64,000 nt of DNA from Streptomyces tendae (GCF_014650435.1 NZ_BMUY01000002.1:310001-374000), one strand, 5' to 3'. Counted from the stretch's first letter, positions 17,075 through 24,679 are shown. Notes: generated by a model not told the origin, from the sequence alone. Numbers and translations are program-made.

Positions 17075-18736
17075 TCATGCCAGCCCCTCGGCGAGCGGGC
17101 CCAGGGCGAGGGCCGGGAAGTAGGTCAGCCCGGTGATGATCAGTACGGCGCCCACCAGCAACCCGCTGAACAGGGGCTTCTCGGTGCGCAGGGTGCCCTT
17201 GGTGACGGGCACCGGCTGCTGCCGGGCCAGCGAGCCCGCGAGGGCCAGGACGAACACCATCGGCAGGAACCGGCCGAGCAGCATGGCGAGGCCGAGGGTG
17301 GTGTTGAACCACTGGGTGTCGGCGTTCAGACCCGCGAAGGCGGAGCCGTTGTTGTTCGCGGCGGAGGTGTAGGCGTACAGGATCTCGGAGAAGCCGTGCG
17401 CCCCGCTGTTGGTCATCGAGTCGCCCGGCGTGGGCAGGGCCATCGCGGCGGCCGTGAACACCAGGACCAGGGCCGGGGTGATGAGGATGTAGCAGGCGGC
17501 GAACTTGATCTCGCGGGTGCCGATCTTCTTGCCCAGGTACTCGGGCGTGCGCCCGACCATGAGTCCCGCGATGAACACCGCGATGACCGCCATGACCAGC
17601 ATGCCGTAGAGACCGGATCCGACACCGCCGGGCGCGATCTCGCCCAGCATCATGCCGAGCATGGTGATGCCGCCGCCCAGGCCGGTGTAGGAGGAGTGGA
17701 AGGAGTCCACCGCGCCGGTGGAGGTCAGGGTGGTCGACACCGCGAAGATCGACGAGCCGCCGATGCCGAAGCGGACCTCCTTGCCCTCCATCGCGCCGCC
17801 GGCCGCCTGCAGCGCCGGGCCGTGGTGGGCGAACTCGGTCCACATCATCAGGGCGACGAAGGAGAGCCAGATGGTGGCCATCGTGGCGAGGATCGCGTAG
17901 CCCTGGCGCACCGAGCCGGTCATGACGCCGAAGGTGCGGGTCAGCGCGACCGGGATGAGCAGGATCAGGAAGATCTCGAACAGGTTGGTGAACGGCGTCG
18001 GGTTCTCGAAGGGGTGGGCGGAGTTGGCGTTGAAGTAGCCGCCGCCGTTGGTGCCCAGCTCCTTGATGACCTCCTGGGAGGCGACCGCGCCCCCGTTCCA
18101 CTGCTGCGAGCCGCCCATGAACTGGCCGACCTCGTGGATGCCGGAGAAGTTCTGGATGACACCGCAGGCCACCAGGATCACCGCGCCGACCACGGCGATG
18201 GGCACCAGGACGCGGACGACACCGCGGACCAGGTCGGCCCAGAAGTTGCCGAGTTCACCGGTGCGGGACCGGGCGAAGCCGCGGACGAGAGCGACGGCGA
18301 CGGCGATACCGACGGCCGCCGAGACGAAGTTCTGCACGGCGAGACCGGCGGTCTGCACGACGTGGCCCATGGCCTGCTCGCCGTAGTACGACTGCCAGTT
18401 GGTGTTGGCCACGAAGGACGCGGCGGTGTTGAACGCCTGGTCCGGGTCGATGGAGGCGAAGCCGAGCGAGCCGGGCAGCACGCCCTGGAGCCGCTGGAGC
18501 AGGTAGAGGAAGAGGACCCCGGCGACGGAGAAGGCGAGGACACCGCGCAGGTAGGCGGGCCAGCGCATCTCCGTGTCCGGGTCCGCGCCGATGCCCCGGT
18601 AGATCCATTTCTCGATCCGCAGGTGCTTGGGCGAGGAGTAGACCCTGGCCAGGTAATTGCCGAGGGGGACGTAGGCGAGCGCCAGCGCGGCCATGAGCGC
18701 GAGCAGCTGGAGCACGCCGGCGAGGACGGGGCTCAT
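17075..18736 (-). CDS. kdpA: Potassium-transporting ATPase subunit A
   Basis: 553 residues, about ten helices. KdpA descends from K+ channels and supplies the selectivity filter; the repeated P-loop signatures are visible as [39 protein letters not shown] and the late [17 protein letters not shown]. The N-terminus [17 protein letters not shown] is typical. The start at 18736 is 7 bases after the kdpF stop. Expression of kdpFABC in bacteria rises in low K+ through KdpDE, but neither kdpD nor kdpE is in this window. Complete and of normal length. Confidence 0.97.
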   Translation of the reverse strand: MSPVLAGVLQLLALMAALALAYVPLGNYLARVYSSPKHLRIEKWIYRGIGADPDTEMRWPAYLRGVLAFSVAGVLFLYLLQRLQGVLPGSLGFASIDPDQAFNTAASFVANTNWQSYYGEQAMGHVVQTAGLAVQNFVSAAVGIAVAVALVRGFARSRTGELGNFWADLVRGVVRVLVPIAVVGAVILVACGVIQNFSGIHEVGQFMGGSQQWNGGAVASQEVIKELGTNGGGYFNANSAHPFENPTPFTNLFEIFLILLIPVALTRTFGVMTGSVRQGYAILATMATIWLSFVALMMWTEFAHHGPALQAAGGAMEGKEVRFGIGGSSIFAVSTTLTSTGAVDSFHSSYTGLGGGITMLGMMLGEIAPGGVGSGLYGMLVMAVIAVFIAGLMVGRTPEYLGKKIGTREIKFAACYILITPALVLVFTAAAMALPTPGDSMTNSGAHGFSEILYAYTSAANNNGSAFAGLNADTQWFNTTLGLAMLLGRFLPMVFVLALAGSLARQQPVPVTKGTLRTEKPLFSGLLVGAVLIITGLTYFPALALGPLAEGLA

Positions 18737-18743
18737 GCGGTGC

Positions 18744-18833
18744 TCAGAACCTCTCCGGGTGGATCAGGGCGAGGACGAGGTAACCGAGCAGGGCGACGGC
18801 CACGATCAGGCCGACGATGTTCTCCGCGGTCAC
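18744..18833 (-). CDS. kdpF: Potassium-transporting ATPase subunit F
   Basis: 29 residues from GTG at 18831-18833: one membrane helix ([19 protein letters not shown]) and the end motif H-P-E-R-F, typical of KdpF, the small lipid-like subunit that stabilises the complex. The GTG overlaps the TGA of a 27-residue upstream peptide (GTGA, 18830-18833), implying coupled translation. The same frame is open upstream through the GtrA-like gene, so kdpF is nested in frame at the end of a longer ORF. Confidence 0.9.
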   Translation of the reverse strand: MTAENIVGLIVAVALLGYLVLALIHPERF

Positions 18834-19496
18834 AGCTTCGTCACCCCCTTGGCGACAAGGGCCACGAACGCGAACACCGCGATCGTGGTGACGACGAAGG
18901 CCAGGTCGGCCATCGCTGGCTCCTAGTGAGGTTCGGAAAAGAGGCTGACAGGGAGATGAGAGCCCCGTTCCGACCGGATTCGGCCACCGTTGACGGCTTC
19001 CATACGGCGGCGTGAGCGCCTTTGACACGTCTCTGACGAGGGGAGACCCCGCGTCTCCCGCGACGGCGGGCCGCCCGCCCCGCGCGAAGACGACCAGGCG
19101 CAGGACCACGAAGCGAGCGATGCCGGCGAGCGCGGAGGCGGACAGGTAGACGGCCTGTTCGAGCACCGCGCCGGGCGCCGCCACCACCTGGTGCAGGGCG
19201 AGCATCGCCGCACACGTCACCGCGTACGCGGCCGCCGCCGATCCGGCGGACTGGGTGTGCTGGCGCCAGGTCGTACGCCCGCCCGTGCCGAAGGTGAAGC
19301 GGGCGTGCAGCTCGGTGCCGAGGAGGGTGGAGGCCGCGGTGGCCAGGGCGTTGGCCAGGGCCCAGGGCATCCAGGAGGCGAGGCCGGCCACCGCGAAGCC
19401 GGCGGCGAGGCCCACGCCGCCCCCGCAGAGCACGAAGCGGGCGAAGGCCGCGAGCGCGCCGGGCGTGGCCTGTCGACGGCTCTGCACTGCGTCCAT
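18744..19496 (-). CDS. GtrA-like membrane protein whose ORF continues in frame into kdpF
   Basis: From ATG at 19494-19496 (MDAVQSRRQ) the first 160 or so residues match the GtrA/DPMS fold: four helices, beginning [20 protein letters not shown], then [20 protein letters not shown], the R-F-T-F motif, and a late [11 protein letters not shown]. GtrA proteins help move polyprenyl-linked sugars across the membrane. Oddly, no stop follows the domain: the frame runs another 70 non-conserved, Arg-rich residues and ends with the whole KdpF sequence at 18744. Either the stop has been lost or the gene encodes a GtrA-KdpF fusion alongside kdpF made from its own GTG. The functional 3' end is uncertain. 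TGGCACCA-type sites lie just upstream. Confidence 0.6.
   Translation of the reverse strand: MDAVQSRRQATPGALAAFARFVLCGGGVGLAAGFAVAGLASWMPWALANALATAASTLLGTELHARFTFGTGGRTTWRQHTQSAGSAAAAYAVTCAAMLALHQVVAAPGAVLEQAVYLSASALAGIARFVVLRLVVFARGGRPAVAGDAGSPLVRDVSKALTPPYGSRQRWPNPVGTGLSSPCQPLFRTSLGASDGRPGLRRHHDRGVRVRGPCRQGGDEAVTAENIVGLIVAVALLGYLVLALIHPERF
18830..18913 (-). CDS. 27-residue membrane peptide leading the kdp operon
   Basis: ATG at 18911-18913 with an excellent AGGAG site 8 bases upstream (CTAGGAG). It encodes M-A-D-L then one hydrophobic helix ([18 protein letters not shown]) and a basic end V-T-K-L; the stop overlaps the kdpF start as GTGA. Strong ribosome site, one-helix design and coupling argue that it is translated. 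It may be a leader peptide or a second KdpF-like accessory subunit; I recall similar unnamed peptides before kdpF in other actinobacteria. It is easily missed because of its size. Confidence 0.75.
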   Translation of the reverse strand: MADLAFVVTTIAVFAFVALVAKGVTKL

Positions 19497-19539
19497 GGTC
19501 GGACCGTCCCCCTCCGTAGTGCCGTTGATGACATCACTA

Positions 19540-19581
19540 TGGCACACACCTGGCACCATGTGGAGCCATTTTCTGGCGCCA
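19540..19581. promoter_or_regulatory. Cluster of TGGCACCA-like half-sites upstream of the gtrA-like/kdp genes
   Basis: Four related octamers: TGGCACAC (19540-19547), TGGCACCA (19551-19558), TGGAGCCA (19561-19568) and the self-palindromic TGGCGCCA (19574-19581). The middle two form an imperfect inverted pair with a 2-base spacer. The same octamer forms the perfect operator in front of the RHH regulator gene 3.5 kb away, so that regulator may bind here too. Confidence 0.5.
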
Positions 19582-19694
19582 TGCGCGCCGTTGCCCGGCG
19601 GCAGGGCAACGGCGAGGGCGGCGCATCCGACGAGGTGCCGGGTGCGCCGCCCTGGGAGGAACGGGTCGCGGGTGCCGCCCGCGGACGTGGCGGC

Positions 19695-20486
19695 CTACTT
19701 CGACTCGCGGTTGAAGACCGACTTGGACCAGAAGTAGCCGAGCGCGCAGAGGGCCAGGCACCAGCCGAGGGCGAGCCAGCCGTTGTGGCCGATCTCGGTG
19801 CCGAGGAGCAGGCCGCGCAGGGTCTCGATGGCGGGGGTGAACGGCTGGTACTCGGCGATCGGCTGGAACCAGCCCGGCATGGCGTCGATCGGCACGAAGG
19901 TGCTGGAGATGAGCGGGAGGAAGATCAGCGGCAGCGCGTTGTTGCTGGCGGCCTCGGCGTTCGGGCTGATCAGGCCCATGCCGACGGCGATCCAGGTGAG
20001 CGCCGTGGCGAACAGGGCGACCAGCGCGAAGGCGGCGAGCCACTCCAGGACGGTGGCGTCGGTGGAGCGGAAGCCGATGGCCGCGGCGACGCCACCGACG
20101 AGGACCACGCTGATCACCGACTGCAGCACGCTGCCGATGACGTGCCCGGTGATCACCGAGCCGCGGTGGATGGGCATGGTGCGGAAGCGGGCGACGATGC
20201 CCTCGCTCATGTCGTTGGAGACGGAGACCGCGGTGCCGACCGTGGTGCTGCCGATGGTCATCAGCACCAGGCCCGGCACGATGAACGCGATGTAGGCGGA
20301 CCGGTCGGCGCCGCCGCCACCGATGCCGGCGCTCATCGTGTCTCCGAAGATGTAGACGAAGAGGAGCAGCAGCATGATCGGCGTGAGCAGGAGGTTGAGG
20401 GTGAGGGAGGGGTAGCGCCGGGCGTGCAGGAGGTTGCGGCGCAGCATGGTGGAGGAGTTGCGCACGGCGAGGGTGAGGGTGCTCAT
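19695..20486 (-). CDS. ABC-2 type transporter permease (DrrB-like)
   Basis: 263 residues from ATG at 20484-20486. Six hydrophobic segments, including LTPIMLLLLFVYIFGDTM, AYIAFIVPGLVLMTIGSTTV, VISVVLVGGVAAAIGF and the ABC-2 signature region LPLIFLPLISSTFVPIDAMP, then WLALGWCLALCALGYF. The amphipathic segment SNDMSEGIVARFRTMPIHRG is typical of DrrB/NodJ exporters. Its start overlaps the ATPase stop (ATGA). The pair should form an efflux pump for a drug, lipid or polysaccharide. It is the last gene of the RHH-DUF4097-ATPase-permease operon. Confidence 0.9.
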   Translation of the reverse strand: MSTLTLAVRNSSTMLRRNLLHARRYPSLTLNLLLTPIMLLLLFVYIFGDTMSAGIGGGGADRSAYIAFIVPGLVLMTIGSTTVGTAVSVSNDMSEGIVARFRTMPIHRGSVITGHVIGSVLQSVISVVLVGGVAAAIGFRSTDATVLEWLAAFALVALFATALTWIAVGMGLISPNAEAASNNALPLIFLPLISSTFVPIDAMPGWFQPIAEYQPFTPAIETLRGLLLGTEIGHNGWLALGWCLALCALGYFWSKSVFNRESK

Positions 20487-21511
20487 CGGACCGTCTCCTT
20501 GGTCGCGTCGGACTGGCCGGTCCGGTCGGTTTGGGCGGGGACGCCGGCGCCGCCGGTCAGGGCGAAGAAGACGTCGTCGAGGTCGGGGGTGTGCACGGTC
20601 AGCTCGTCCGCCTCGATGCCCGCGCCGTCCAGGCGGTCGAGGACGGAGCGCAGGTCGCGCTGGCTGCCGTCGCTGGGGATCTGGAGGGTGAGGGAGTCGT
20701 CGTCCCCGGTGCCGCCGGGCAGGGCGGTGGCGGCGTCGCGGTAGGCGTCCGGGTCGGTGAAGCGGAGCCGGACGTGTCCGCCGGGGACGAGCCGCTTCAG
20801 TTCCTCGGCGGTGCCTTCGGCGGCGATCCTGCCGTCGTGGAGCACGGCGATGCGGTCGGCGAGTTCGTCGGCCTCCGTCAGGTACTGGGTGGTGAGGAAG
20901 ACGGTGACACCGCCGGTGACGAGTTCGCGGATGATCTGCCACATGTTGTGGCGGGAGCGGGGGTCGAGGCCGGTGGTGGGCTCGTCGAGGAAGATGACCC
21001 GGGGGCTGCCGACGAGGGTCATGGCGATGTCGAGGCGGCGCTTCATGCCGCCGGAGTAGGTGGAGGCGGGCTTCTTCGCGGCCTCGGTGAGGCCGAAGCG
21101 CTCCAGCAGTTCGGCGGCGATCCGCTTCCCCTCGCGCCGGGGCAGCAGATGCAGGTCCGCCATGAGGAGCATGTTCTCCTCGCCGGTGATCAGACCGTCC
21201 ACCGCCGAGAACTGTCCGGTGACACCGATGGCGCCGCGGACCGCCTGCGGGGCGGTGGCGAGGTCGTGGCCCGCCACCTGGGCCTGCCCGCCGTCGGCGG
21301 AGATGAGGGTGGAGAGGATCTGCACGGTGGTGGTCTTGCCGGCGCCGTTCGGGCCGAGCAGCGCGAACACGGACCCGGCCGGGATGCGCAGGTCGATGCC
21401 GTCGAGGACGGTCTTGGCGCCGTACGACTTGCGCAGATTCGCGGCGGAGACGGCGGCGGGGGCCTGCGGACCGGCTCCCGAGGTGGTCGTGGGCATGACA
21501 GACGAAGGCAT
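20483..21511 (-). CDS. ABC transporter ATP-binding protein (DrrA-like)
   Basis: 342 residues. Walker A LLGPNGAGKTTT at about 51-62, Q-loop region GVTGQFSAVDGLITGEENM, signature YSGGMKRRLD, Walker B VIFLDEPTTGLDP, D-loop and an H-loop position that reads TTQYLTEADELAD (Gln instead of His, common in DrrA). The C-terminus has the DUF4162-type domain ending LTVHTPDLDDVFFALTGGAG. It drives the partner permease. The start may be 21511 or the ATG five codons later. It follows the DUF4097 gene after about 117 bases of degenerate repeats. Confidence 0.92.
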   Translation of the reverse strand: MPSSVMPTTTSGAGPQAPAAVSAANLRKSYGAKTVLDGIDLRIPAGSVFALLGPNGAGKTTTVQILSTLISADGGQAQVAGHDLATAPQAVRGAIGVTGQFSAVDGLITGEENMLLMADLHLLPRREGKRIAAELLERFGLTEAAKKPASTYSGGMKRRLDIAMTLVGSPRVIFLDEPTTGLDPRSRHNMWQIIRELVTGGVTVFLTTQYLTEADELADRIAVLHDGRIAAEGTAEELKRLVPGGHVRLRFTDPDAYRDAATALPGGTGDDDSLTLQIPSDGSQRDLRSVLDRLDGAGIEADELTVHTPDLDDVFFALTGGAGVPAQTDRTGQSDATKETVR

Positions 21512-21526
21512 GGAGCCCTCCCGTTC

Positions 21527-21626
21527 GAGGGGATGACGGATTCGGGGGACGGATCCGGGGGTGACGGATTCGCGGGACTGATCCGGTGTTTCGCGGGACG
21601 GATCCGGGGTGACGGAGTCGGCGGGC
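21527..21626. repeat. Degenerate GACGGATCCGGGG direct repeats between the DUF4097 and ATPase genes
   Basis: About three imperfect copies of a GGGACGGATCCGGGGGTGAC-like unit (near 21546, 21573 and 21594) with partial TGACGGATTCG copies between. They fill the gap between two genes of one operon on the minus strand. Probably slippage-derived; no function is evident. Confidence 0.5.
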
Positions 21627-21628
21627 TC

Positions 21629-22471
21629 TCAGGCCTTGGCGCGGCGGACGTCGATGTTGCCGTACCGGGTGCGGGCGTGGACCTTGACGGTCTCCTCGGT
21701 CCCGGCGGGGCTGCCGGACGCGGTGAGCGTGTTGCGCACCAGCCCGCCGCTGGACTGGACGTCGAGCCAGGCGGCCGTGCCCTCGCGGACGCCGACCTCG
21801 ATGGCGCCGTAGGAGGTCTCCAGCCGGATCTCGCCGCGGACCACCTCGTCCACCCGCAGGGTGCCGTGGGCGGTGGTGGCGGTGAGCGATGCCTCGGCGC
21901 GGGCGACGTTGATGTCACCGTTGGCGTTCTTCACCCTCAGGTCGGCCAGTGCGACGCCCACGGTGGTGGAGCCGTGCGAGTTCTTCAGGACGGCGGGGCC
22001 CTCGAGGGCGCCGACGCGCACGCTGCCGGAGCTGGTGGTGATCTCGGCCGAGCCCTCGACCCGGTCCACGGTGACCGAGCCGTGGGAGGCGTTGAGCTCG
22101 ACCGGTCCGGTGGTGTCCAGGCGCACGTCACCGCCCGGGGTCTTCACCCGGACCTCGCCCAGCCGGCCCTCGCCGAGGACCTGGGTCCAGGAGCCGACCG
22201 TGTCCACCCGCGACCCCGCGGGCAGTTCCACCGTCACCTCGACCGCGCCGGTGGGGCCGATGAAACGGCGCTCCTTCGTACTGATCGTCAGGACGCCGCT
22301 CGCGTAGGAGACCTCGGTCTGTTCGGCGGCCCGTACGTCCTTGTCCCGCCCGGGGTCGCCGGGGCGCACCTCGACGACCGTGTCGGACCGGTCGCTCGCG
22401 GTGAACCGGATGGAGCCGGCGCCCACGTGGGCGTTCACCGCGATCGGTCGGGGAGTGTCGAAAGAAGGCAT
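21629..22471 (-). CDS. DUF4097-family beta-repeat protein
   Basis: 280 residues of repeating short beta-strands of the type ELNASHGSVTVDRVEGSAEI / TTSSGSVRVGALEGPA / LKNSHGSTTVGVALADLRV, the pattern of the DUF4097 adhesin-like beta-helix. There is no signal peptide or membrane helix, so it is likely cytoplasmic. Proteins of this type are often encoded next to DrrAB-like exporters and small regulators in Streptomyces, but no biochemical role is known. It lies between the RHH regulator (98 bases upstream) and the ABC genes, all in the same direction, so it is probably co-transcribed. Confidence 0.85.
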   Translation of the reverse strand: MPSFDTPRPIAVNAHVGAGSIRFTASDRSDTVVEVRPGDPGRDKDVRAAEQTEVSYASGVLTISTKERRFIGPTGAVEVTVELPAGSRVDTVGSWTQVLGEGRLGEVRVKTPGGDVRLDTTGPVELNASHGSVTVDRVEGSAEITTSSGSVRVGALEGPAVLKNSHGSTTVGVALADLRVKNANGDINVARAEASLTATTAHGTLRVDEVVRGEIRLETSYGAIEVGVREGTAAWLDVQSSGGLVRNTLTASGSPAGTEETVKVHARTRYGNIDVRRAKA

Positions 22472-22530
22472 GGCTGTACCGTCCTCTTGAGTCCGTGGGG
22501 CGTCCCCGCTGGTGGGACGTGGTGTGGGTT

Positions 22531-22574
22531 GGTGCGGGTACCGGTGGCTGCCGGTGCGGGTACGGGTGGCTAGC
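22531..22574. repeat. 22-bp tandem repeat at the end of the RHH gene
   Basis: Two copies (22531-22552 and 22553-22574) of a GGTGCGGGTACCGGTGGCTG-type unit, 19 of 22 bases identical. The second copy covers the stop codon of the RHH gene. It probably arose by slippage. Confidence 0.55.
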
Positions 22575-23088
22575 GCACCCAGCCGGTGAAGCTCTGTCCG
22601 ACGTTGCGCGCCCGCTCCGGCGCGGGCGGGGTGCCACCGCCGTCGACGGCGGCCGACACGGCCCGCACCAGCCAGGCGTTGACCGACAGCCCCTCGCGGC
22701 TCGCGGCCTCCTCGGCCCGCGTCTTGAGGTGGGCCGGCAGGCGCAGGTTGACGCGGGCGGTACCGCCCTCGTCGCCGTCGGCGGGCGCCGGCGCCCTGAG
22801 CGTCTCTACGGGCGCGGCCTGCTCCGTGGCACCACCGCCGTCGGTGGGCGGCGGCGTCACCACGAAGTCGGGCTCGAGCCCGCGCAGCCGTACGTCGACC
22901 GAACCGGGGGCCAGTTCGCGGGTGATCTCGTCCATCGCGGCGGAGAGCACGTTGAGCATGGTCAGCCGGGTCGCCGACTCCAGCGGAGCGATGAGCCGCT
23001 CGGCCAGCTCGCGGGCTTCGTCGCCCCCGGCTTCGGCGGCCACCGCGAGTTCACGGCGAAGTGTGTCGACATACGGGGTGAGGTCCAT
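22570..23088 (-). CDS. Ribbon-helix-helix (HicB/Arc-like) transcriptional regulator
   Basis: 172 residues from ATG at 23086-23088. The N-terminal 65 residues are helical (MDLTPYVDTLRRELAVAAEA, then TRLTMLNVLSAAMDEITREL), likely for oligomerisation. After a Pro/Gly linker comes the RHH DNA-binding unit: ARVNLRLPAHLKTRAEEAAS, EGLSVNAWLVRAVSAAV. No HicA-like toxin gene is adjacent, so despite its HicB-like fold it is more likely a plain repressor. A perfect palindrome (23099-23117) sits 11 bases upstream, suited to autoregulation of the whole exporter operon. Confidence 0.85.
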   Translation of the reverse strand: MDLTPYVDTLRRELAVAAEAGGDEARELAERLIAPLESATRLTMLNVLSAAMDEITRELAPGSVDVRLRGLEPDFVVTPPPTDGGGATEQAAPVETLRAPAPADGDEGGTARVNLRLPAHLKTRAEEAASREGLSVNAWLVRAVSAAVDGGGTPPAPERARNVGQSFTGWVR

Positions 23089-23098
23089 GACGCCATGA

Positions 23099-23117
23099 TG
23101 GCACCACGATGGTGCCA
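23099..23117. promoter_or_regulatory. Perfect operator TGGCACCA-CGA-TGGTGCCA before the RHH gene
   Basis: An 8-bp perfect inverted repeat with a 3-base spacer, 11 bases upstream of the RHH start codon. RHH dimers typically bind such closely spaced inverted repeats and repress their own operon. It overlaps the likely ribosome-binding and promoter region of the operon. Confidence 0.75.
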
Positions 23118-23172
23118 CGCGCAAGGCACAACGACATCACGACCCCGAGGCCGTGAACCGCAGGCCCCCGAC

Positions 23173-23201
23173 CTGCGGAAACGCCGCAGAAAAAATCTGC
23201 G
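23173..23201 (-). terminator. Overlapping hairpins downstream of the carbonic anhydrase gene
   Basis: Two mutually exclusive stems: CTGCGG/CCGCAG (23173-23178 with 23184-23189) and CGCAGA/TCTGCG (23185-23190 with 23196-23201, loop of five A on the plus strand). They lie after the carbonic anhydrase stop and before the RHH operon, so they fit a terminator for the former or an attenuator-like leader for the latter. Confidence 0.4.
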
Positions 23202-23207
23202 CCCCCG

Positions 23208-23227
23208 TGGTGCCACGAGTGGCGCCA
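23208..23227. promoter_or_regulatory. Further TGGTGCCA and TGGCGCCA half-sites
   Basis: TGGTGCCA at 23208-23215 and TGGCGCCA at 23220-23227, in the same CGNNTGG context as the operator 100 bases away. Together with 23099-23117 they could allow cooperative binding of the RHH regulator over the operon's leader. Confidence 0.5.
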
Positions 23228-23249
23228 CGGAGGCACAGGTGTCCGTCGG

Positions 23250-23873
23250 CTACTCGACGAGCCCGTGGGCCGCCACGCGCTTCACCGTTCCGTCGGCCAG
23301 CCGGTAGGACAGGCCGACGACGGCGCACCGGCCGGCGGCCACCTCGGCCGCCAGCAGCGCCGAGCGGCCCACCAGCCCGTCGACGCTCCGGCGGATGTGT
23401 TCGTCCACGAACTCGTCGACCTGGGTGCGGCCCAGGGCGCGCGCGGCGAGCACGCTCGGGATCACCCGCTCCACCACGTCCCCCAGGTATCCGGCCGGTG
23501 CGGTGCCGCCGCGCTCCGCCTCGGCGGCCGCGGTGACCGCGCCGCAGGAGTCGTGCCCGAGCACCACCACGAGCGGTGCGCCCAGCACGGCGACGCCGTA
23601 CTCCACGCTGCCCAGCACCTCCGCGCCCGCCACATGGCCGGCCGTCCGCACCACGAACAGGTCGCCCAGCCCCCGGTCGAAGATGATCTCGGCCGCGAGC
23701 CGCGAGTCCGAGCAGCCGAACAGCACCGCGAACGGATGCTGGCGCGGGGCCAGTTCCGACCGGCGGTCGGCGTCCTGGTTGGGGTGCAGACGGTCCCCGC
23801 TCACGAAGCGGGCGTTGCCCTGCAGCAGCGCCGCGTAGGCCTCGGCGGGGGAGGAAGGGGTCAGATCAGGCAT
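23250..23873 (-). CDS. Beta-class carbonic anhydrase
   Basis: 207 residues from ATG at 23871-23873. Family motifs in order: the YAALLQGNARF start, PFAVLFGCSDSRL (zinc Cys and catalytic Asp/Arg dyad), DLFVVRTAGH, EYGVAVLGAPLVVVLGHDSC (zinc His and second Cys, followed by G-A), and a C-terminal helical part. The enzyme interconverts CO2 and bicarbonate in the cytoplasm for carboxylases and pH control. Zinc ligands C-H-C are intact. It stands alone, with a short divergent gap to the small genes at 24013. Confidence 0.93.
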   Translation of the reverse strand: MPDLTPSSPAEAYAALLQGNARFVSGDRLHPNQDADRRSELAPRQHPFAVLFGCSDSRLAAEIIFDRGLGDLFVVRTAGHVAGAEVLGSVEYGVAVLGAPLVVVLGHDSCGAVTAAAEAERGGTAPAGYLGDVVERVIPSVLAARALGRTQVDEFVDEHIRRSVDGLVGRSALLAAEVAAGRCAVVGLSYRLADGTVKRVAAHGLVE

Positions 23874-23929
23874 GGGTGCACGGTACTGGCCCGACGGCGG
23901 AACGACGGGCAGGCGATAGAGTGGGGAAG

Positions 23930-23956
23930 GACTTGCAGACTTACGCAATTCATCAG
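23930..23956. promoter_or_regulatory. TTGC-N8-GCAA element upstream of the 24013 small operon
   Basis: The 27-base string starts GACTTGCAGACTTACGCAAT and matches 23 of 27 positions of a second copy at 26943-26969. The core TTGC-AGACTTAC-GCAA is an interrupted palindrome. It lies 57 bases before the 24013 start, where a promoter should be. Confidence 0.55.
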
Positions 23957-24012
23957 TTGCCTTGATTCATACATCCTCCACGGACCGCACGGACGGACGA
24001 GAGGTGACCGAG

Positions 24013-24177
24013 ATGCCGATCCCGTACCGCCCCCCGTACCGGCTCCACGTCGTGTACGAACCGGCCGGCGGGGAGGCCGCCGAGCTGCCGGCCACCGCAC
24101 GGCGGATCCTCTCCGAGCTGCTCACGGGCCAGGGGCGACTGCTGGAAGAGCTGCGGACCGCGGAGCCCGTCCGATGA
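24013..24177 (+). CDS. Small hypothetical protein coupled to a DUF6126 gene
   Basis: 54 residues from ATG 24013 with GAGAGG about 8 bases upstream (an in-frame GTG at 24004 is an alternative). The sequence begins MPIPYRPPYRLHVVYEP and ends in an amphipathic helix, TARRILSELLTGQGRLLEEL. No membrane segment or known domain. The stop overlaps the next start (ATGA at 24174-24177), so the two are translated together. Function unknown. The upstream TTGC-N8-GCAA element suggests regulation shared with the 26456 gene. Confidence 0.6.
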   Translation: MPIPYRPPYRLHVVYEPAGGEAAELPATARRILSELLTGQGRLLEELRTAEPVR

Positions 24178-24311
24178 GCGGGCGCGGCAACGACGAGCGC
24201 CGGTTCGAGCGCGGTGTCGCCCTCCGGGCGGGCTTCTACATCTTCGGCACGCACGTCCTCGCCGGTTTCATCTGGCTGCTCTTCTACGTGGGTGAACACG
24301 CCCACAAGTGA
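24174..24311 (+). CDS. DUF6126-family small membrane protein
   Basis: 45 residues from ATG at 24174. A charged N-terminus (SGRGNDERRFERGVALR) is followed by one helix, AGFYIFGTHVLAGFIWLLFY, and a short tail V-G-E-H-A-H-K, the layout of DUF6126 proteins found widely in Streptomyces. Role unknown; one-helix proteins of this kind often assist a partner complex. Coupled by ATGA to the 24013 gene. Confidence 0.7.
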   Translation: MSGRGNDERRFERGVALRAGFYIFGTHVLAGFIWLLFYVGEHAHK

Positions 24312-24325
24312 CCGGCCGCGCGGGC

Positions 24326-24679
24326 CTACGCCCGCTCGGGCCCCGGCTCGGGCTGCCCGGCCCGGAGGTCCGCGAGCAGTTCGGCCTGTCCGGCGAGCAC
24401 GCCGGACAGGATGCCGCGCGCGACCCTGAGCAACTCGGCGACCTGCGGGCTGGTCAGGGAGTAGTACACGGTCGATCCCTCCTTGCGGGACACCACCAGG
24501 TTCGCCCGGCGCAACACCGCGAGCTGCTGGGACAGATGGGCCGGCTCGATCCCCACCTCGGGGAGCATCTCCGCCACCGCGTGCTCGCGCTCGCTCAGCA
24601 GTTCCAGGACGCGGATGCGCGCCGGATGGCCGAGCGTCTTGAAGAACTCGGCCTTCAACTGGTACAGCGGCGTGCTCAT
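24326..24679 (-). CDS. ArsR-family winged-helix regulator
   Basis: 117 residues from ATG at 24677-24679. Typical ArsR core: FFKTLGHPARIRVLELLSER, HAVAEMLPEVGIEPAHLSQQ (recognition helix region), LAVLRRANLVVSRKEGSTVY (wing), Y-S-L-T-S-P-Q. No cysteine metal-site motif is visible, so it probably does not sense metals through the classic CxC site. The C-terminal helix is extended (VARGILSGVLAGQAELLADL). It is convergent with the DUF6126 gene, 14 bases apart. The regulated genes are unknown; the SpoIIE phosphatase lies divergently 258 bases away. Confidence 0.88.
   Translation of the reverse strand: MSTPLYQLKAEFFKTLGHPARIRVLELLSEREHAVAEMLPEVGIEPAHLSQQLAVLRRANLVVSRKEGSTVYYSLTSPQVAELLRVARGILSGVLAGQAELLADLRAGQPEPGPERA

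Noticed and set aside
20531..22573. Plus-strand frame of 680 codons opposite the ABC and DUF4097 genes
   Set aside because: Shadow of three well-supported minus-strand genes; Gly/Val/Asp-rich and domain-free.
22570..23088. A HicAB toxin-antitoxin module
   Set aside because: The RHH domain is HicB-like, but there is no small HicA-type double-stranded-RNA-binding-fold gene on either side; the neighbours are an exporter operon.
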